Source: an uncultured Chloroflexota bacterium (lineage in GTDB: Bacteria; Chloroflexota; Anaerolineae; Anaerolineales; Villigracilaceae). Taken from it: a DNA stretch of 39,172 bases. Below the pieces are notes generated by a model. That model was not told the origin of the DNA, did no database searches, and saw nothing but the letters and a program-made list of their open reading frames with translations. The stretch is from positions 1 through 39,172 of the forward strand of contig CAIWRB010000403.1 of the NCBI GenBank assembly GCA_903914955.1. The letters are read 5' to 3'. A program made the translations under genes and the position numbers. Positions 17,037 to 27,228 of the stretch are shown piece after piece (position 1 is the stretch's first letter; every line of letters starts with the position of its first letter).

Positions 17037-19181
17037 TTACTTAAAGATAAGATATCCTAAAATTAATACGACGCCTAACATGACGGACAGCGCATATGAA
17101 CGCACAAATCCATTCTGGATCTTGCGCAGGGTCGCCGATACTGATTGAGTTGCCGTGCCCAGCCAGTTCGCGAATGCGTCAATTCCTTTTTGGTCGGCGT
17201 AATGATCGAGCGCAATTTCGCTCAGCCAGTTATAAGTTCCCAGAATAACCGTATCATGCACAAAGTCATGCCAGAACTGCCAGTCGATCACATCCGCAAG
17301 AAATTGCGATAGTTTCTTGAACGGATTAATGATGATGGCAAAGTACCCTTCATCTACAAACCATTTATTTTCCATGCCTGTGAAGATGAAACCAAGCGGC
17401 CTCTTGAGCGGATCGATCTGCCCAGCCTTGAGCGGATTGCGTCCGTAGAGCAACCATGAAGTGAGGATGGCGGCCAGGGCCAGTACTGTGGAAATTCCCG
17501 CGACTTTCAGATCAAGCGGAAGGCTTTCGACTTCGGCGAGTGTATATCCCAGCCAGTGACCCAGATTATGGAAACCTTCAAATGGAAGATTCAAAGCGCC
17601 ACCCAGAATCGATAAAGCAGCCAGCACCATAAGCGGCACGGTCATCACTTTTGGGCTTTCCTCGGCGTGAGCAGCGGCGGCATGACGCGGCTCACCGAAG
17701 AAGACCATCCAGATCTGACGGCCCATGTAGAAGGCGGTCAGAAATGCGGCGAGAGTTAGCTGCCAATAAATGCTTGTGAAATGCAGGCTGGCGTCCAAAA
17801 GAATTTCATCCTTCGACCAGAAGCCCGCAAATGGGAAGATGCCCGCGAGCGCAAGTGTGCCGATGATGTAAAGCCAGAACGTGACTGGCATGGTTTTGCG
17901 AAGTCCACCCATGTTGCGCATGTCGCCTGGATCAAATATTTCATCATGATGACTGTCATCATGAGTTTCCTTGCTTGATTTCTTTCCCTTGGCAGGTTTG
18001 CTTTCATGGTGCGCGTGAGCGAGATGATGATGTCCACGCTCCATGCCAAGAATGACAGACCCGGCGGAAAGAAATAACAGAGCTTTGAAGAACGCATGCG
18101 TAATGAGGTGGAACATTCCTGCCACATACGCGCCCATGCCCACTGCGGCAACCATGAATCCAAGTTGTGATATCGTGGAGTAAGCCAAAACTTTTTTGAT
18201 ATCGTATTGGCCAACTGCGATGGTCGCAGCGAAAAGTGCCGTGCCCGCGCCGACCATCGCCACAATATATTGCGCCTGCGGTACAAGCGTATATATTTCA
18301 GCGGAACGAGTTACGAGATATACACCTGCGGTCACCATTGTCGCGGCATGAATCAACGCCGAGACAGGAGTTGGACCAGCCATCGCATCTGGCAGCCAGA
18401 TATACAGTGGGATCTGCGCAGATTTACCTGCCACACCCACCAGCATAAACAATGTGATTGCGACGATTATTTCAGGGGGAGCGGATTTCGCGGCTTCAAA
18501 AACCTGGTCAAATTGGAAGGAGCCGAGATACCAGAACATCAGGAAGCCTGCGATGAGGAAACCGAAGTCACCGACGCGGTTGGTGATGAAGGCTTTCTTC
18601 GCAGCATTCGAATTGGCCCAGGATGGACGAGCCAGCGTATCCATCTCATACCAGAAACCGATCAGCAGGAAGGAGCAAAGTCCCACGCCTTCCCAGCCGA
18701 CGAAGAGCATCATGTACGAGTCGCCGCTGACGAGGATCATCATGGCCGCGATGAACAGATTCAGGAAAATAAAGAAACGCGGAAAGCGTCCCTCTTCCTT
18801 CTTGAAGCGCACATCCTCGTGCATATATCCGATGGCGTAGATGTGGATGAGTGTGCCCACACCAGAAACGACCAACATCATAGTGGTCGAGAGTGAGTCC
18901 ATGCGGAAGGTCCAATCGAGTTGAAGTGTTCCGACATGGATCCATTCAGCCAGACGCCAGCGCACCATTTCGCCGTGATTGATCGAGACTGAATACGCCA
19001 ATAGCACCGAAACGACAAATGCCGCTCCTGATGCAAGACTCGCCACTGTGCCGACCATCTTTTCGCTGAACTTGAACCACTTGCCAAAGATCAAATTGAT
19101 CAGCAAGCCGGTTAAAGGCGCAAAGACCAGCCATGGGGCGAGGAAGAAAAATCCGCTGGTTACTGTTTCGCTTAAATGCAT
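17037..19181 (-). CDS. nuoL: NADH-quinone oxidoreductase subunit L
   Basis: A 714-residue antiporter-like subunit, the distal proton pump of complex I, with about 16 hydrophobic helices and the long C-terminal lateral-helix region. Conserved blocks: FVGWEGVGLCSFLLIGFWY (helix-5 Glu), GVAGKSAQIPLYIWLPDAM (Lys) and PVSALIHAATMVTAGVYLV. A cytoplasm- or outside-facing loop at about residues 380-415 is rich in His, Lys and Asp (HHHLAHAHH and later HDDSHHDE), a lineage-specific insertion. The rest is ordinary in length and order. Confidence 0.97.
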   Translation of the reverse strand: MHLSETVTSGFFFLAPWLVFAPLTGLLINLIFGKWFKFSEKMVGTVASLASGAAFVVSVLLAYSVSINHGEMVRWRLAEWIHVGTLQLDWTFRMDSLSTTMMLVVSGVGTLIHIYAIGYMHEDVRFKKEEGRFPRFFIFLNLFIAAMMILVSGDSYMMLFVGWEGVGLCSFLLIGFWYEMDTLARPSWANSNAAKKAFITNRVGDFGFLIAGFLMFWYLGSFQFDQVFEAAKSAPPEIIVAITLFMLVGVAGKSAQIPLYIWLPDAMAGPTPVSALIHAATMVTAGVYLVTRSAEIYTLVPQAQYIVAMVGAGTALFAATIAVGQYDIKKVLAYSTISQLGFMVAAVGMGAYVAGMFHLITHAFFKALLFLSAGSVILGMERGHHHLAHAHHESKPAKGKKSSKETHDDSHHDEIFDPGDMRNMGGLRKTMPVTFWLYIIGTLALAGIFPFAGFWSKDEILLDASLHFTSIYWQLTLAAFLTAFYMGRQIWMVFFGEPRHAAAAHAEESPKVMTVPLMVLAALSILGGALNLPFEGFHNLGHWLGYTLAEVESLPLDLKVAGISTVLALAAILTSWLLYGRNPLKAGQIDPLKRPLGFIFTGMENKWFVDEGYFAIIINPFKKLSQFLADVIDWQFWHDFVHDTVILGTYNWLSEIALDHYADQKGIDAFANWLGTATQSVSATLRKIQNGFVRSYALSVMLGVVLILGYLIFK

Positions 19182-19198
19182 AAACTGCTCCGGAAATC

Positions 19199-19280
19199 AG
19201 GAATTAGGGATTGGGAATTAGGATTTAGGATTTCGCACAATTGTCTGGCCGACTGCCTAAACACCTAGTTACTAATCACC
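19199..19280. repeat. tandem heptamers in the nuoK-nuoL gap
   Basis: Five units in a row on the plus strand: AGGAATT, AGGGATT, GGGAATT, AGGATTT, AGGATTT (19199-19233). After a spacer, CCTAAAC, ACCTAGT, TACTAAT, CACCTAA follow in the complementary sense (about 19255-19282). Confidence 0.7.
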
Positions 19281-19285
19281 TAACT

Positions 19286-19588
19286 TTATCCCTTCAAAGA
19301 ATTCATCTCATCAATATTGATGTTCTTCTTGGTCTTGAAAATTTCAACGATCAAGGCGAGACCAACAGCCACTTCCGCCGCCGCGACCGCGATGACAAAA
19401 AACACGAATATCTGTCCGTTAAAACTCTTGTACATATTGGAAAAAGCCACGAAGGCCAGATTGCCCGCATTGAGCATCAACTCAATGGACATGAAAATGA
19501 TCAACGGGTTGCGGCGGATGAGCACGCCCATCGCGCCGATGGTAAACAAAATCGCCGAAAGAATAATGTAATAATCTACAGGTACCAT
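19286..19588 (-). CDS. nuoK: NADH-quinone oxidoreductase subunit K
   Basis: A 100-residue protein with three transmembrane helices. The helix-2 and helix-3 glutamates conserved in NuoK are visible in [16 protein letters not shown] and [14 protein letters not shown]. It connects the quinone module to the antiporter subunits. Its ATG overlaps the stop of nuoJ by one base (TAATG), suggesting coupled translation. Confidence 0.97.
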   Translation of the reverse strand: MVPVDYYIILSAILFTIGAMGVLIRRNPLIIFMSIELMLNAGNLAFVAFSNMYKSFNGQIFVFFVIAVAAAEVAVGLALIVEIFKTKKNINIDEMNSLKG

Positions 19589-20112
19589 TATTTGCGTCCT
19601 ACCTTTTCACGATTGGTAAGTACGATCGCTCCCACCATCGCGACCAATAACAAAACTGATGTGACTTCAAATGGCAAAAGGAACTGATTGAACATGGTCA
19701 TCGCCATTTCTCGCAGGTTGTCCATTGAGTTCACTGCTATGTCTGGCGCAGTCACAACCATATTCGGCTGTGCACGTGAAATCAGAAGATAGACCGATTC
19801 CACGACGAGGATGAACGCCAAAGAAAACGCCAACGGCTTCTGCCACGGCAGAGATTTTGACGGGGCGAGACTATCCACACCGAGCAGCATGATCACGAAA
19901 AGGAACAAGACCATGATCGCGCCCGCATACACGGTGATCTGTGACATGGCAATGAACGGCGCTCCCAACAACAGGTAGAAGACCGCCACCGTAGTGAAGT
20001 TCAACACAAGGAATAATGCAGAATAGACCGCATTACGGCTGAAAACCATGCCGAGGGCTGCCGCAATGGCTACGAGGGAAAGAACGAGGAAAACAATTAG
20101 TTCAGAAGTCAT
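19588..20112 (-). CDS. nuoJ: NADH-quinone oxidoreductase subunit J
   Basis: A 174-residue protein with five hydrophobic helices. Family features: [26 protein letters not shown] and the glycine-containing pi-bulge region [20 protein letters not shown]. NuoJ takes part in coupling quinone reduction to proton translocation. It lies between nuoI and nuoK as in the canonical operon. Confidence 0.96.
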   Translation of the reverse strand: MTSELIVFLVLSLVAIAAALGMVFSRNAVYSALFLVLNFTTVAVFYLLLGAPFIAMSQITVYAGAIMVLFLFVIMLLGVDSLAPSKSLPWQKPLAFSLAFILVVESVYLLISRAQPNMVVTAPDIAVNSMDNLREMAMTMFNQFLLPFEVTSVLLLVAMVGAIVLTNREKVGRK

Positions 20113-20153
20113 AGATACCTTTTGGGTAATTGGTGCTTACCATTTATCAGCTA

Positions 20154-20675
20154 CTAATCTCTTGGGTCTTGCATTTCAGGCACCGAACGTGTAAACACAC
20201 CTTCTTCTGTTTTACGCGGCGTGATCATTTCTGTAGTTGGAACCGATTCAAGTAATAAGTCTTTGGTGTAGATGGCCTGACGGCGATCTGTGAACGAGAG
20301 TTCGTAGTTATCGCCGAGGACAATTGCTTCTGTCGGGCAGGCATCTTCGCAGAAACCGCAATAGATACAGCGCAGCATATTTATTTCGTAGGTCGAAGCA
20401 AACCTCTCGCCGGGAGAGAATCGTTTTTCATCGGTATTCTCAGATGCTTCGACGAAGATCGCATCCGCAGGGCAGGCTGCCGCGCAGAGCGAACATCCGA
20501 TACATTTTTCGAGACCGTTTTCATAGCGTTTCAACACGTGTCGGCCACGATAACGCGGACGAACTTCACGCTTCTGTTCAGGATATTGGTATGTTACAGT
20601 CTTTTCAAAAAAGAAAGAACGAAGCGTCTCACCGAGGCCGCGCCCAAGCTCAATAACGGGATCAAACACGCCCAT
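20154..20675 (-). CDS. nuoI: NADH-quinone oxidoreductase subunit I
   Basis: A 173-residue iron-sulfur protein with two 4Fe-4S ferredoxin motifs, CIGCSLCAAACP and CIYCGFCEDACP, which bind clusters N6a and N6b on the path to the quinone. The start at 20675 overlaps the end of nuoH by 14 bases and is preceded by a strong GAGGAG site. The C terminus after about residue 130 is longer and unconserved. Confidence 0.97.
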   Translation of the reverse strand: MGVFDPVIELGRGLGETLRSFFFEKTVTYQYPEQKREVRPRYRGRHVLKRYENGLEKCIGCSLCAAACPADAIFVEASENTDEKRFSPGERFASTYEINMLRCIYCGFCEDACPTEAIVLGDNYELSFTDRRQAIYTKDLLLESVPTTEMITPRKTEEGVFTRSVPEMQDPRD

Positions 20676-21801
20676 TGGATTTTCTCCTCAAGTCACGATA
20701 AATAAACACCACCGCTACCATTGCACAAACAATAGAAAGGATGGGGATGCTATAAAAATAAATTGAATTATGAAGTTCCTGCTCCAGCAAAATTCCAGCG
20801 GCTGTGATGAAGAGCACCACCAGAGAAAGCGGCAGAAGCACCTTCCAGCCGAACGCCATCAATCGGTCATAACGAATTCGCGGCCAGGTTGCGCGGATCC
20901 AGATCATAAAGAATAACAACACAACTACTTTCAACAGCAAATAGATCGGTGCAAGGAACCAGTAACGATCCACGCTAAGAAAGGTATCCTTCAAAAACCA
21001 GAATTCACGATAGCCGCCGAAGAATAAAGTTGCCGAGATCATGCAGATCACGATCATCTTTTGATATTCCGCCATGAAGAATAACGCGAATTTCATACCA
21101 GAATATTCCGAGTGGAAGCCAGCGGTCAATTCCTGTTCGGCTTCAGGCATATCGAACGGCGCACGGTTGACCTCGGCCAGTGTCACGATCAGAAAGATCA
21201 ACGCGCCCACAGGCTGGATCACAACAAACCACATTCCCTTTTGCGCATTGACAATATCAACTAGATTCATGGAATTGCTCATGACGATTGCGATCGCGAA
21301 ACACAATCCAAGTGAAAGTTCATACGAGATCATCTGCGCCGAGGCGCGAATGCCACCCAGCATGGCGTATTTGTTATTGCTCGACCAGCCCGCCAGCACA
21401 ATTCCATACACCGCTATGGACGCGATGGAGGTCAGATACAAAACACCGACGTTCAAGTTCGCAACATACAAAGTAATAACGCGGCCAAAGAAAGTGAACG
21501 ATGTTCCAAGCGGAATCACAGCCGCCAGAACGAGCGAAGGTACAACGGTCAAAACAGGCGCGAGCACGAAGACGACCTTGTAAACCTTCGCGGGCGTTAG
21601 CTCTTCCTTGAAGATTAACTTGACCGCGTCCGCGATCGGTTGCAGCAAACCTTGATAACCTGCACGGTTCGGCCCAACGCGAATCTGCATGCGAGCAAGT
21701 GCGCGACGCTCATACAACGTCAGGTATGCAAAACCTGTCAACAAGATCAGGCAGAGCACAAACCCTTTTACGATCCATTCAACCCAGAGTGTCCAATCCA
21801 T
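20662..21801 (-). CDS. nuoH: NADH-quinone oxidoreductase subunit H
   Basis: A 379-residue membrane subunit with about eight helices. Conserved blocks are GPNRAGYQGLLQPIADAVKL and the acidic quinone-channel loop AEVNRAPFDMPEAEQEL followed by GFHSEYSGMKFALFF. NuoH docks the hydrophilic arm and lines the quinone cavity. One base separates it from nuoG. Confidence 0.97.
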   Translation of the reverse strand: MDWTLWVEWIVKGFVLCLILLTGFAYLTLYERRALARMQIRVGPNRAGYQGLLQPIADAVKLIFKEELTPAKVYKVVFVLAPVLTVVPSLVLAAVIPLGTSFTFFGRVITLYVANLNVGVLYLTSIASIAVYGIVLAGWSSNNKYAMLGGIRASAQMISYELSLGLCFAIAIVMSNSMNLVDIVNAQKGMWFVVIQPVGALIFLIVTLAEVNRAPFDMPEAEQELTAGFHSEYSGMKFALFFMAEYQKMIVICMISATLFFGGYREFWFLKDTFLSVDRYWFLAPIYLLLKVVVLLFFMIWIRATWPRIRYDRLMAFGWKVLLPLSLVVLFITAAGILLEQELHNSIYFYSIPILSIVCAMVAVVFIYRDLRRKSNGRV

Positions 21802-21802
21802 A

Positions 21803-24250
21803 TCATTTCACCTTCGCAAGAACAGGTTCACGGATCGCAATGCCCATGCTACGCGGCACCAGAGCCACACCCGCCGAGATCGTATCGTCTATCTTCACAA
21901 CCACTTCAGCCTTCACACCCTCGAAACTGATTTTCACGCGCGCACCCGCTTCCACGCCGAGATTCTTCGCGGCAGATGGATGCAGTGTGACAGTTGCTTC
22001 GCCAATTCGTCCATCGAGGAGTTGCGCTGGGTTGACGGTCACGCCGCGATCATATAATTTATTTACCGGGACTGCCAGCAGTTCTTTTTCTTTTGGACGA
22101 AGAGCCGCTTCTTTTCTGACTTTTGGAATGGTCACTGTTTTCCCAGACTGAGCCGTCGGGGCAAGTTGCACACCCAAGCCCTGCGTGTTCTCATAAGTTG
22201 TGCCACCGTAATACAAGTCACCGCGCCCAACGATAGGCCATTGACCATGTGTCTCGGCAAGTTTTTCATAACTCAAATCTGTAAACGCATCGAGGGAATT
22301 TGCAAGAATATCGAACACGACCGATACGGACGAACCTTCAAGAATAACGCCCATCTGTCTGGCAATTTGTGACGTGATGGCAAAATCAGGTCTTGCATCA
22401 CCTTTCACTGGAACAGCCGCATAGAAACGCTGAACCCGCCGCTCGCCGGAAGTGAATGTCCCATCGCGTTCTGTATAAGCCTGCGCGGGGAAAACAACAT
22501 CCGCAATTTCAGTGGTTGCAGTTTCAAGAATATCCTGTACAGCCACGAACTTCGCGCCTTTGAGCGCCTTCGCCAAAGCCGGGTCATCACCAACCGGGTC
22601 AGCGCCAACAATGTAAACTGATTTACCCTTGAGCGCTTTTTCGAGATCAGGCTCAGGTTGGAAACCAACTTCCCATGCGCCCTGATCGTTGGCTCTTGGC
22701 CAGACACCAACCAAACCGTTATTCGGTTTGCCGATATGATCGGTTTCTTTCAAAAGTATGGCGCACGCGGATGCGAGACCGGAAGTACCATTCAAACCAA
22801 GTCCCTCATTGCCATAGAACACAACAACATTCTTGGCCTTCACGAATTCATCAGAGATCTTGCTCTTCGCGCTCAAGTCGTTCACTGCCTTTGATTCATC
22901 GCCATACGCATAGCGGATGACGAACTTGGCAAATCTATCCAATTTCGTTTCGCGCGGATTTGCAACAATGAGGGTCGCACCACGGTCGGCGGCTTGTTTA
23001 ACTCGCAACCACCAAATGGGAGCTTCTTCATATAAGTCAGAAGCAACCACGAGGATCGCATCGCCCGCACCCATTTTTCCGATGTTCGTGCCCTGCCCCA
23101 CACCCACCAGTTGGGTGATTTCACCACCGCCCATGTCTGAGTACAGAATCGCGGTCCCGCCGGCATGGTCTGCAAGAGACTTCAAGTTGAACAAATCTTC
23201 ATTCGCTAGTCTACCGGAAGCCAGTATGACAAAATCTTTTTTACCTTTCGAGAAATTCTCTGCGGCAAATTTTGTAGCGGCATCCCATGAAGCGCGTGCT
23301 AATTTTTCATCTTTTCTAACCAGCGGTTTGGTGAGCCGCTTCTTGCTTTCGGTGTAGTGATAAGCAAAGCGGCCTTTATCGCACAACCAGATTTCATTTA
23401 CTTCTTCATTTTGGCGCGGCATGATACGCTTCACAACTACGTCCCCGCCAGCCTTCGCTTCACGGCGTGTGTTGAGTGTGGTATTGCATCCAACAGGGCA
23501 TTGCGTACAAATGGATGCCTGCGCTTTTAATTCCCACGGGCGTGCGCCAAAACGGAAGTCCGCTGTGGTCAATGCGCCGACGGGACAAATGTCGGTAGTG
23601 TTGCCTGAGAAAACAGAATCAAATCCGGGCGTAGATAGGGAAACGATTTGTGTATTGCGCCCACGTTCATCAAAGCCGAGCACTGCTTCACCCGCAACTT
23701 CATCTTGAAAACGGATACAGCGCGCGCATTGGATGCAGCGCTCGCGGTCGAGCCAGATCAACTCACCGAGAGGAACCTGCTTCTCAAGATGCTGTTTCTC
23801 GTCATAGATAAAACGGCTCTGGCCGGGGCCGAAAGCCATCGTCAAATTTTGAAGCGGACATTCGCCGCCTTTATCACAAACAGGGCAATCCAGCGGATGC
23901 GAGGTGAGCAGGAATTCAACCGTGCCCTTTTGACCATCCAAAGCTTTGTCGGTTCTGGTCATCACAACCATGCCATCTGAAACTCGATTAGTGCAGGCCG
24001 TTTCGAGTTTTGGCATGAATTGAATTTTGGGCTGACCATTCTCGATTACTGCCTGACCTGTGGCGCGATCCAGCATGGGACGGCCAACTTCGACCAGACA
24101 CATGCGGCACATGCCGACAGGTTCGAGTTTTGGATGATGACAAAAAACGGGGATGTCAATGCCGGCCATCTTGGCAGCATCAGCGATCAACGTTCCATCC
24201 GGGACCGTTACACTTATTCCATTAATTGATAGCGTGACTTGTTTCGTCAT
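21803..24250 (-). CDS. nuoG: NADH-quinone oxidoreductase subunit G
   Basis: An 815-residue iron-sulfur subunit. The N-terminal 2Fe-2S domain has CHHPKLEPVGMCRMCLVEVG; HPLDCPVCDKGGECPLQNL supplies the following cluster region, ERCIQCARCIRF a further cluster, and CTQCPVGCNTTLN a 4Fe-4S site at the front of the molybdopterin-oxidoreductase-like domain, which carries no active molybdenum in complex I. An MopB-type C-terminal beta domain (PAQLLDGRIGEATVTLHPSA) ends the protein. NuoF ends inside its start codon (ATGA). Confidence 0.96.
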   Translation of the reverse strand: MTKQVTLSINGISVTVPDGTLIADAAKMAGIDIPVFCHHPKLEPVGMCRMCLVEVGRPMLDRATGQAVIENGQPKIQFMPKLETACTNRVSDGMVVMTRTDKALDGQKGTVEFLLTSHPLDCPVCDKGGECPLQNLTMAFGPGQSRFIYDEKQHLEKQVPLGELIWLDRERCIQCARCIRFQDEVAGEAVLGFDERGRNTQIVSLSTPGFDSVFSGNTTDICPVGALTTADFRFGARPWELKAQASICTQCPVGCNTTLNTRREAKAGGDVVVKRIMPRQNEEVNEIWLCDKGRFAYHYTESKKRLTKPLVRKDEKLARASWDAATKFAAENFSKGKKDFVILASGRLANEDLFNLKSLADHAGGTAILYSDMGGGEITQLVGVGQGTNIGKMGAGDAILVVASDLYEEAPIWWLRVKQAADRGATLIVANPRETKLDRFAKFVIRYAYGDESKAVNDLSAKSKISDEFVKAKNVVVFYGNEGLGLNGTSGLASACAILLKETDHIGKPNNGLVGVWPRANDQGAWEVGFQPEPDLEKALKGKSVYIVGADPVGDDPALAKALKGAKFVAVQDILETATTEIADVVFPAQAYTERDGTFTSGERRVQRFYAAVPVKGDARPDFAITSQIARQMGVILEGSSVSVVFDILANSLDAFTDLSYEKLAETHGQWPIVGRGDLYYGGTTYENTQGLGVQLAPTAQSGKTVTIPKVRKEAALRPKEKELLAVPVNKLYDRGVTVNPAQLLDGRIGEATVTLHPSAAKNLGVEAGARVKISFEGVKAEVVVKIDDTISAGVALVPRSMGIAIREPVLAKVK

Positions 24251-25506
24251 GCGTGCTCCGTAGCCTTTACTGCTTTTTTGAAATCTTGCGGAAATCTTTC
24301 GATACCGGTAACAACTGCCATCGTGGCAAATTCACCCAATGCGCACAAACATTTGCCTTGCATTTGTTTGGCGACATTCAAGAGCAGATCTACATCAGCC
24401 TTTGAACCATCACCGGAATGAATTCGCTCGGTGAGATGCTGCATCCAATAATTGCCTTCGCGGCAGGGAGTGCACTTACCGCAAGACTCATGCTTGAAGA
24501 AATGAATGGTCTTGTTGATGATCCAGTCCACGCTGACAGTGTCGTCGATTACGATCACGGAAGCAGACCCAAGGTCCGCGCCAAGTGTGCGAACGGTTGC
24601 GTAATCCATCGGTGTGTCGAGGACTTTGTCATCCACAACGATCAATGAAGAGGAAGCACCCGCAGGCATGATCGCCTTGACCGGGCGGCCTTCCTGAACA
24701 CCGCCGCCGTATTCATAGATCAACTGGCGGAAGGTTGTTCCAAAGGGTAATTCGTAATTACCGGGTTTACGTACCCGACCAGAGAGCGAGAAAAGTTTTA
24801 CACCTGCGCTATCCGCTGTGCCCATGGACTTGTACCAGTCCGCGCCGTTTGTGATGATGGGCGGGACATTGGCAAAAGTTTCGACATTATTAATAATTGT
24901 CGGCTTGCCGTATAAACCAAATGAAGGCGGGAAGGGCGGACGTACCCGAGGCTGTCCGCGTTTGCCTTCGAGCGATTCGAGCAAGGCTGTTTCTTCACCG
25001 CAGATATAAGCGCCAGCGCCGAGATGCGTAAATATTTTCAGCGAATATTCGGTGCCAAAAAGGTTATCGCCAAGATACCCAGCCTTTTCCATTTCAGCGA
25101 TCTTTTCATCGAGGAAGGCAGCTACCTGCCAGAACTCGCCACGCAGATAGATGTAAGCCGCCGTCGCACCAACCGCGTATGATGCGATGGCCAGACCTTC
25201 GAGGAATTGGAAAGGATTGCTTTCCATTAGCTCGCGATCCTTGAAAGTACCAGGCTCGGATTCATCTGCGTTGGCGACAACATAATGCGGCCAGTTCTTA
25301 TTATCAATAAAGGACCACTTCATCCCAGTGGGGAATCCAGCACCGCCGCGACCGCGCAGATTGGAGTTTTTGACTACATCAATCACTTCAGTAGGCTTCA
25401 TTTTGGTGACGGCTTTTTTGAATGCATCGATTCCGCCATTCTTTTTGTAGACATCCAACTTATTGATGTCGGGAATATCACGATGACGTAACAGGACGTG
25501 AGTCAT
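24247..25506 (-). CDS. nuoF: NADH-quinone oxidoreductase subunit F (NADH-binding)
   Basis: A 419-residue flavoprotein. NADH-binding glycine-rich loop GRGGAGFPTGMKWSF, FMN-binding GAGAYICGEETALLESLEGK, and the 4Fe-4S motif ESCGKCTPCREG with the distant Cys in GKCLCALGEF. It accepts electrons from NADH and passes them into the iron-sulfur chain. Its start overlaps the nuoE stop by one base and its stop overlaps nuoG by four. Confidence 0.97.
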   Translation of the reverse strand: MTHVLLRHRDIPDINKLDVYKKNGGIDAFKKAVTKMKPTEVIDVVKNSNLRGRGGAGFPTGMKWSFIDNKNWPHYVVANADESEPGTFKDRELMESNPFQFLEGLAIASYAVGATAAYIYLRGEFWQVAAFLDEKIAEMEKAGYLGDNLFGTEYSLKIFTHLGAGAYICGEETALLESLEGKRGQPRVRPPFPPSFGLYGKPTIINNVETFANVPPIITNGADWYKSMGTADSAGVKLFSLSGRVRKPGNYELPFGTTFRQLIYEYGGGVQEGRPVKAIMPAGASSSLIVVDDKVLDTPMDYATVRTLGADLGSASVIVIDDTVSVDWIINKTIHFFKHESCGKCTPCREGNYWMQHLTERIHSGDGSKADVDLLLNVAKQMQGKCLCALGEFATMAVVTGIERFPQDFKKAVKATEHA

Positions 25507-26000
25507 TAATTCACCTCCTTGAGCGCTTCGATCAATTCCATGGTGCGATCCACTGTCATGTTTTCGTGATATTTGATTCCGTCAGGACCTTGCGTCTGGA
25601 ACATCGGAGCTTTGTCACATGCAGCGAGGCACATCACACCTTCAAGAGTGACCAGCCCGTCAGCAGTCGTTTCACCAACTTTGATGCCGAGATTGCCGCA
25701 CAGGTTATTGAGGAATTCATCCGCGCCGCGCAATGCACAGGGCAGATCCGTACAGACTTGCATGCGGTACTTGCCGGCTTTTTCGTCATGATACAGCGTA
25801 TAGAAACCAACGATTGAAGCTACTTCGGTTTCAGTGATTTCAAGCATTTTCGCGATATCCTGCATCGCGGCCTTGTTGATATAACCTTCTTCGCGTTGTG
25901 CGAGATAAAGCAGAGGCATGACCGCCGAGCGTTTTTGCTCCGCCGGATACTTCGACAAAATTAGCTTTACTTCCTTCGGATATGTTTTCTCAAGGCTCAT
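25506..26000 (-). CDS. nuoE: NADH-quinone oxidoreductase subunit E
   Basis: A 164-residue thioredoxin-like 2Fe-2S protein (cluster N1a). The four ligands are in CTDLPCALRGADEF and CLAACDKAPMF. The N-terminal helical part (AQREEGYINKAAMQDIAKML) is typical. NuoE starts at 26000 in an ATGA overlap with nuoD. Confidence 0.96.
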   Translation of the reverse strand: MSLEKTYPKEVKLILSKYPAEQKRSAVMPLLYLAQREEGYINKAAMQDIAKMLEITETEVASIVGFYTLYHDEKAGKYRMQVCTDLPCALRGADEFLNNLCGNLGIKVGETTADGLVTLEGVMCLAACDKAPMFQTQGPDGIKYHENMTVDRTMELIEALKEVN

Positions 26001-27226
26001 CTGTCAATATCTCCGAGGACAATGTCAATGGAAGAGAGAATGGCAACCAAGTCAGCCACCAAATGTCCCTTTACGATCTGTGATAGCACAGCCAAATTAT
26101 CAAATGAAGGCGTGCGTAAATGCACACGATATGGTTTCGGACCGCCATCACCTTCGAGCAGTAATCCCAATTCACCGCGCGGTGATTCCACTGCGCTATA
26201 AATGGAAGCCTTCGGCGCAGAAAAACCTTCCGTCCACAACTTGAAGTGATGGATTAGTGATTCCATGCTGACGCCGATCTCTGAACGTGGCGGTGTGACA
26301 AATTTGCGATTCCCGGAACGCACGGGGCCAAGCGGAAGTTTATTTAAAGCCTGTTCAACGATCTTCAATGACTCGCGCATTTCCTGCACACGCACCAAAT
26401 AGCGCGCGTATGTATCGCCTTCAGTACGGGTGGGCACATTGAAATCATATTGCTCATATCCGGAATATGGGCGCGCCTTACGCAAATCCCAGTCAATACC
26501 TGAAGCACGCAGCGGAGGTCCGGTCACGCCAAATGATAAGGCGGTGGCGACATCCAACTTTCCAATGCCAAGTGTTCGATCAAGAAGAAACGGGTTCTTC
26601 GTCAATAAGGTTTCATATTGATCAACGCGCTTTGGGAATATCTTAATAAAATCACGCACAGCTTTTTCAAATTCCACAGGCACGTCACGCCAGACTCCGC
26701 CGGGGCGGAAGTAGGTCGTCATCATGCGCTGACCTGATACCAGTTCAAAAATATCGAGGATCTGCTCTCGTTCGCGGAAACAATACAGGAACATAGACAT
26801 GGCCGCGAGGTCGAGGCCCGAAGTACCAAGCCAGACCAAATGCGATGAGATGCGCTGAAGTTCGGTCAGAATCACACGCAAACCTTGGGCACGCGCGGGC
26901 ACATCCAGATCGACCAATTTTTCAACCGCCATCACATACGCGAGATTATTGCCGATCGGATTCATATAGTCGAGCCGGTCGGTCATCACTTCAGCCTTTT
27001 GATAGGTCTTGGCTTCCATGTTTTTTTCAATGCCCGTATGCAAATAACCAATATCGGGAATACAGTTGACAATGATCTCACCATCCAACTCAAGCAAAAG
27101 GCGCAGCACACCATGCGTGGATGGATGCTGAGGCCCCATGTTCAAGAGCATCGTTTCGCCGGTTAGGGCACGCTCTGAAACAAGATGTTTAAATTTATCC
27201 AAACTTACTTCTTCAATCTGACTCAT
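25997..27226 (-). CDS. nuoD: NADH-quinone oxidoreductase subunit D
   Basis: A 409-residue 49-kDa-type subunit with the hallmark GPQHPSTHGVLRLLLELDGE near residue 31, whose His lies in the quinone site, and the C-terminal IDIVLGDIDR that is the remnant of the hydrogenase large-subunit end. Together with NuoB it forms the quinone-reduction site. Two bases separate it from nuoC. Confidence 0.97.
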   Translation of the reverse strand: MSQIEEVSLDKFKHLVSERALTGETMLLNMGPQHPSTHGVLRLLLELDGEIIVNCIPDIGYLHTGIEKNMEAKTYQKAEVMTDRLDYMNPIGNNLAYVMAVEKLVDLDVPARAQGLRVILTELQRISSHLVWLGTSGLDLAAMSMFLYCFREREQILDIFELVSGQRMMTTYFRPGGVWRDVPVEFEKAVRDFIKIFPKRVDQYETLLTKNPFLLDRTLGIGKLDVATALSFGVTGPPLRASGIDWDLRKARPYSGYEQYDFNVPTRTEGDTYARYLVRVQEMRESLKIVEQALNKLPLGPVRSGNRKFVTPPRSEIGVSMESLIHHFKLWTEGFSAPKASIYSAVESPRGELGLLLEGDGGPKPYRVHLRTPSFDNLAVLSQIVKGHLVADLVAILSSIDIVLGDIDR

Positions 27227-27228
27227 AA

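Noticed and set aside
18207-18896. 229-codon plus-strand frame within nuoL
   Set aside because: Antisense shadow of nuoL; no family resemblance.
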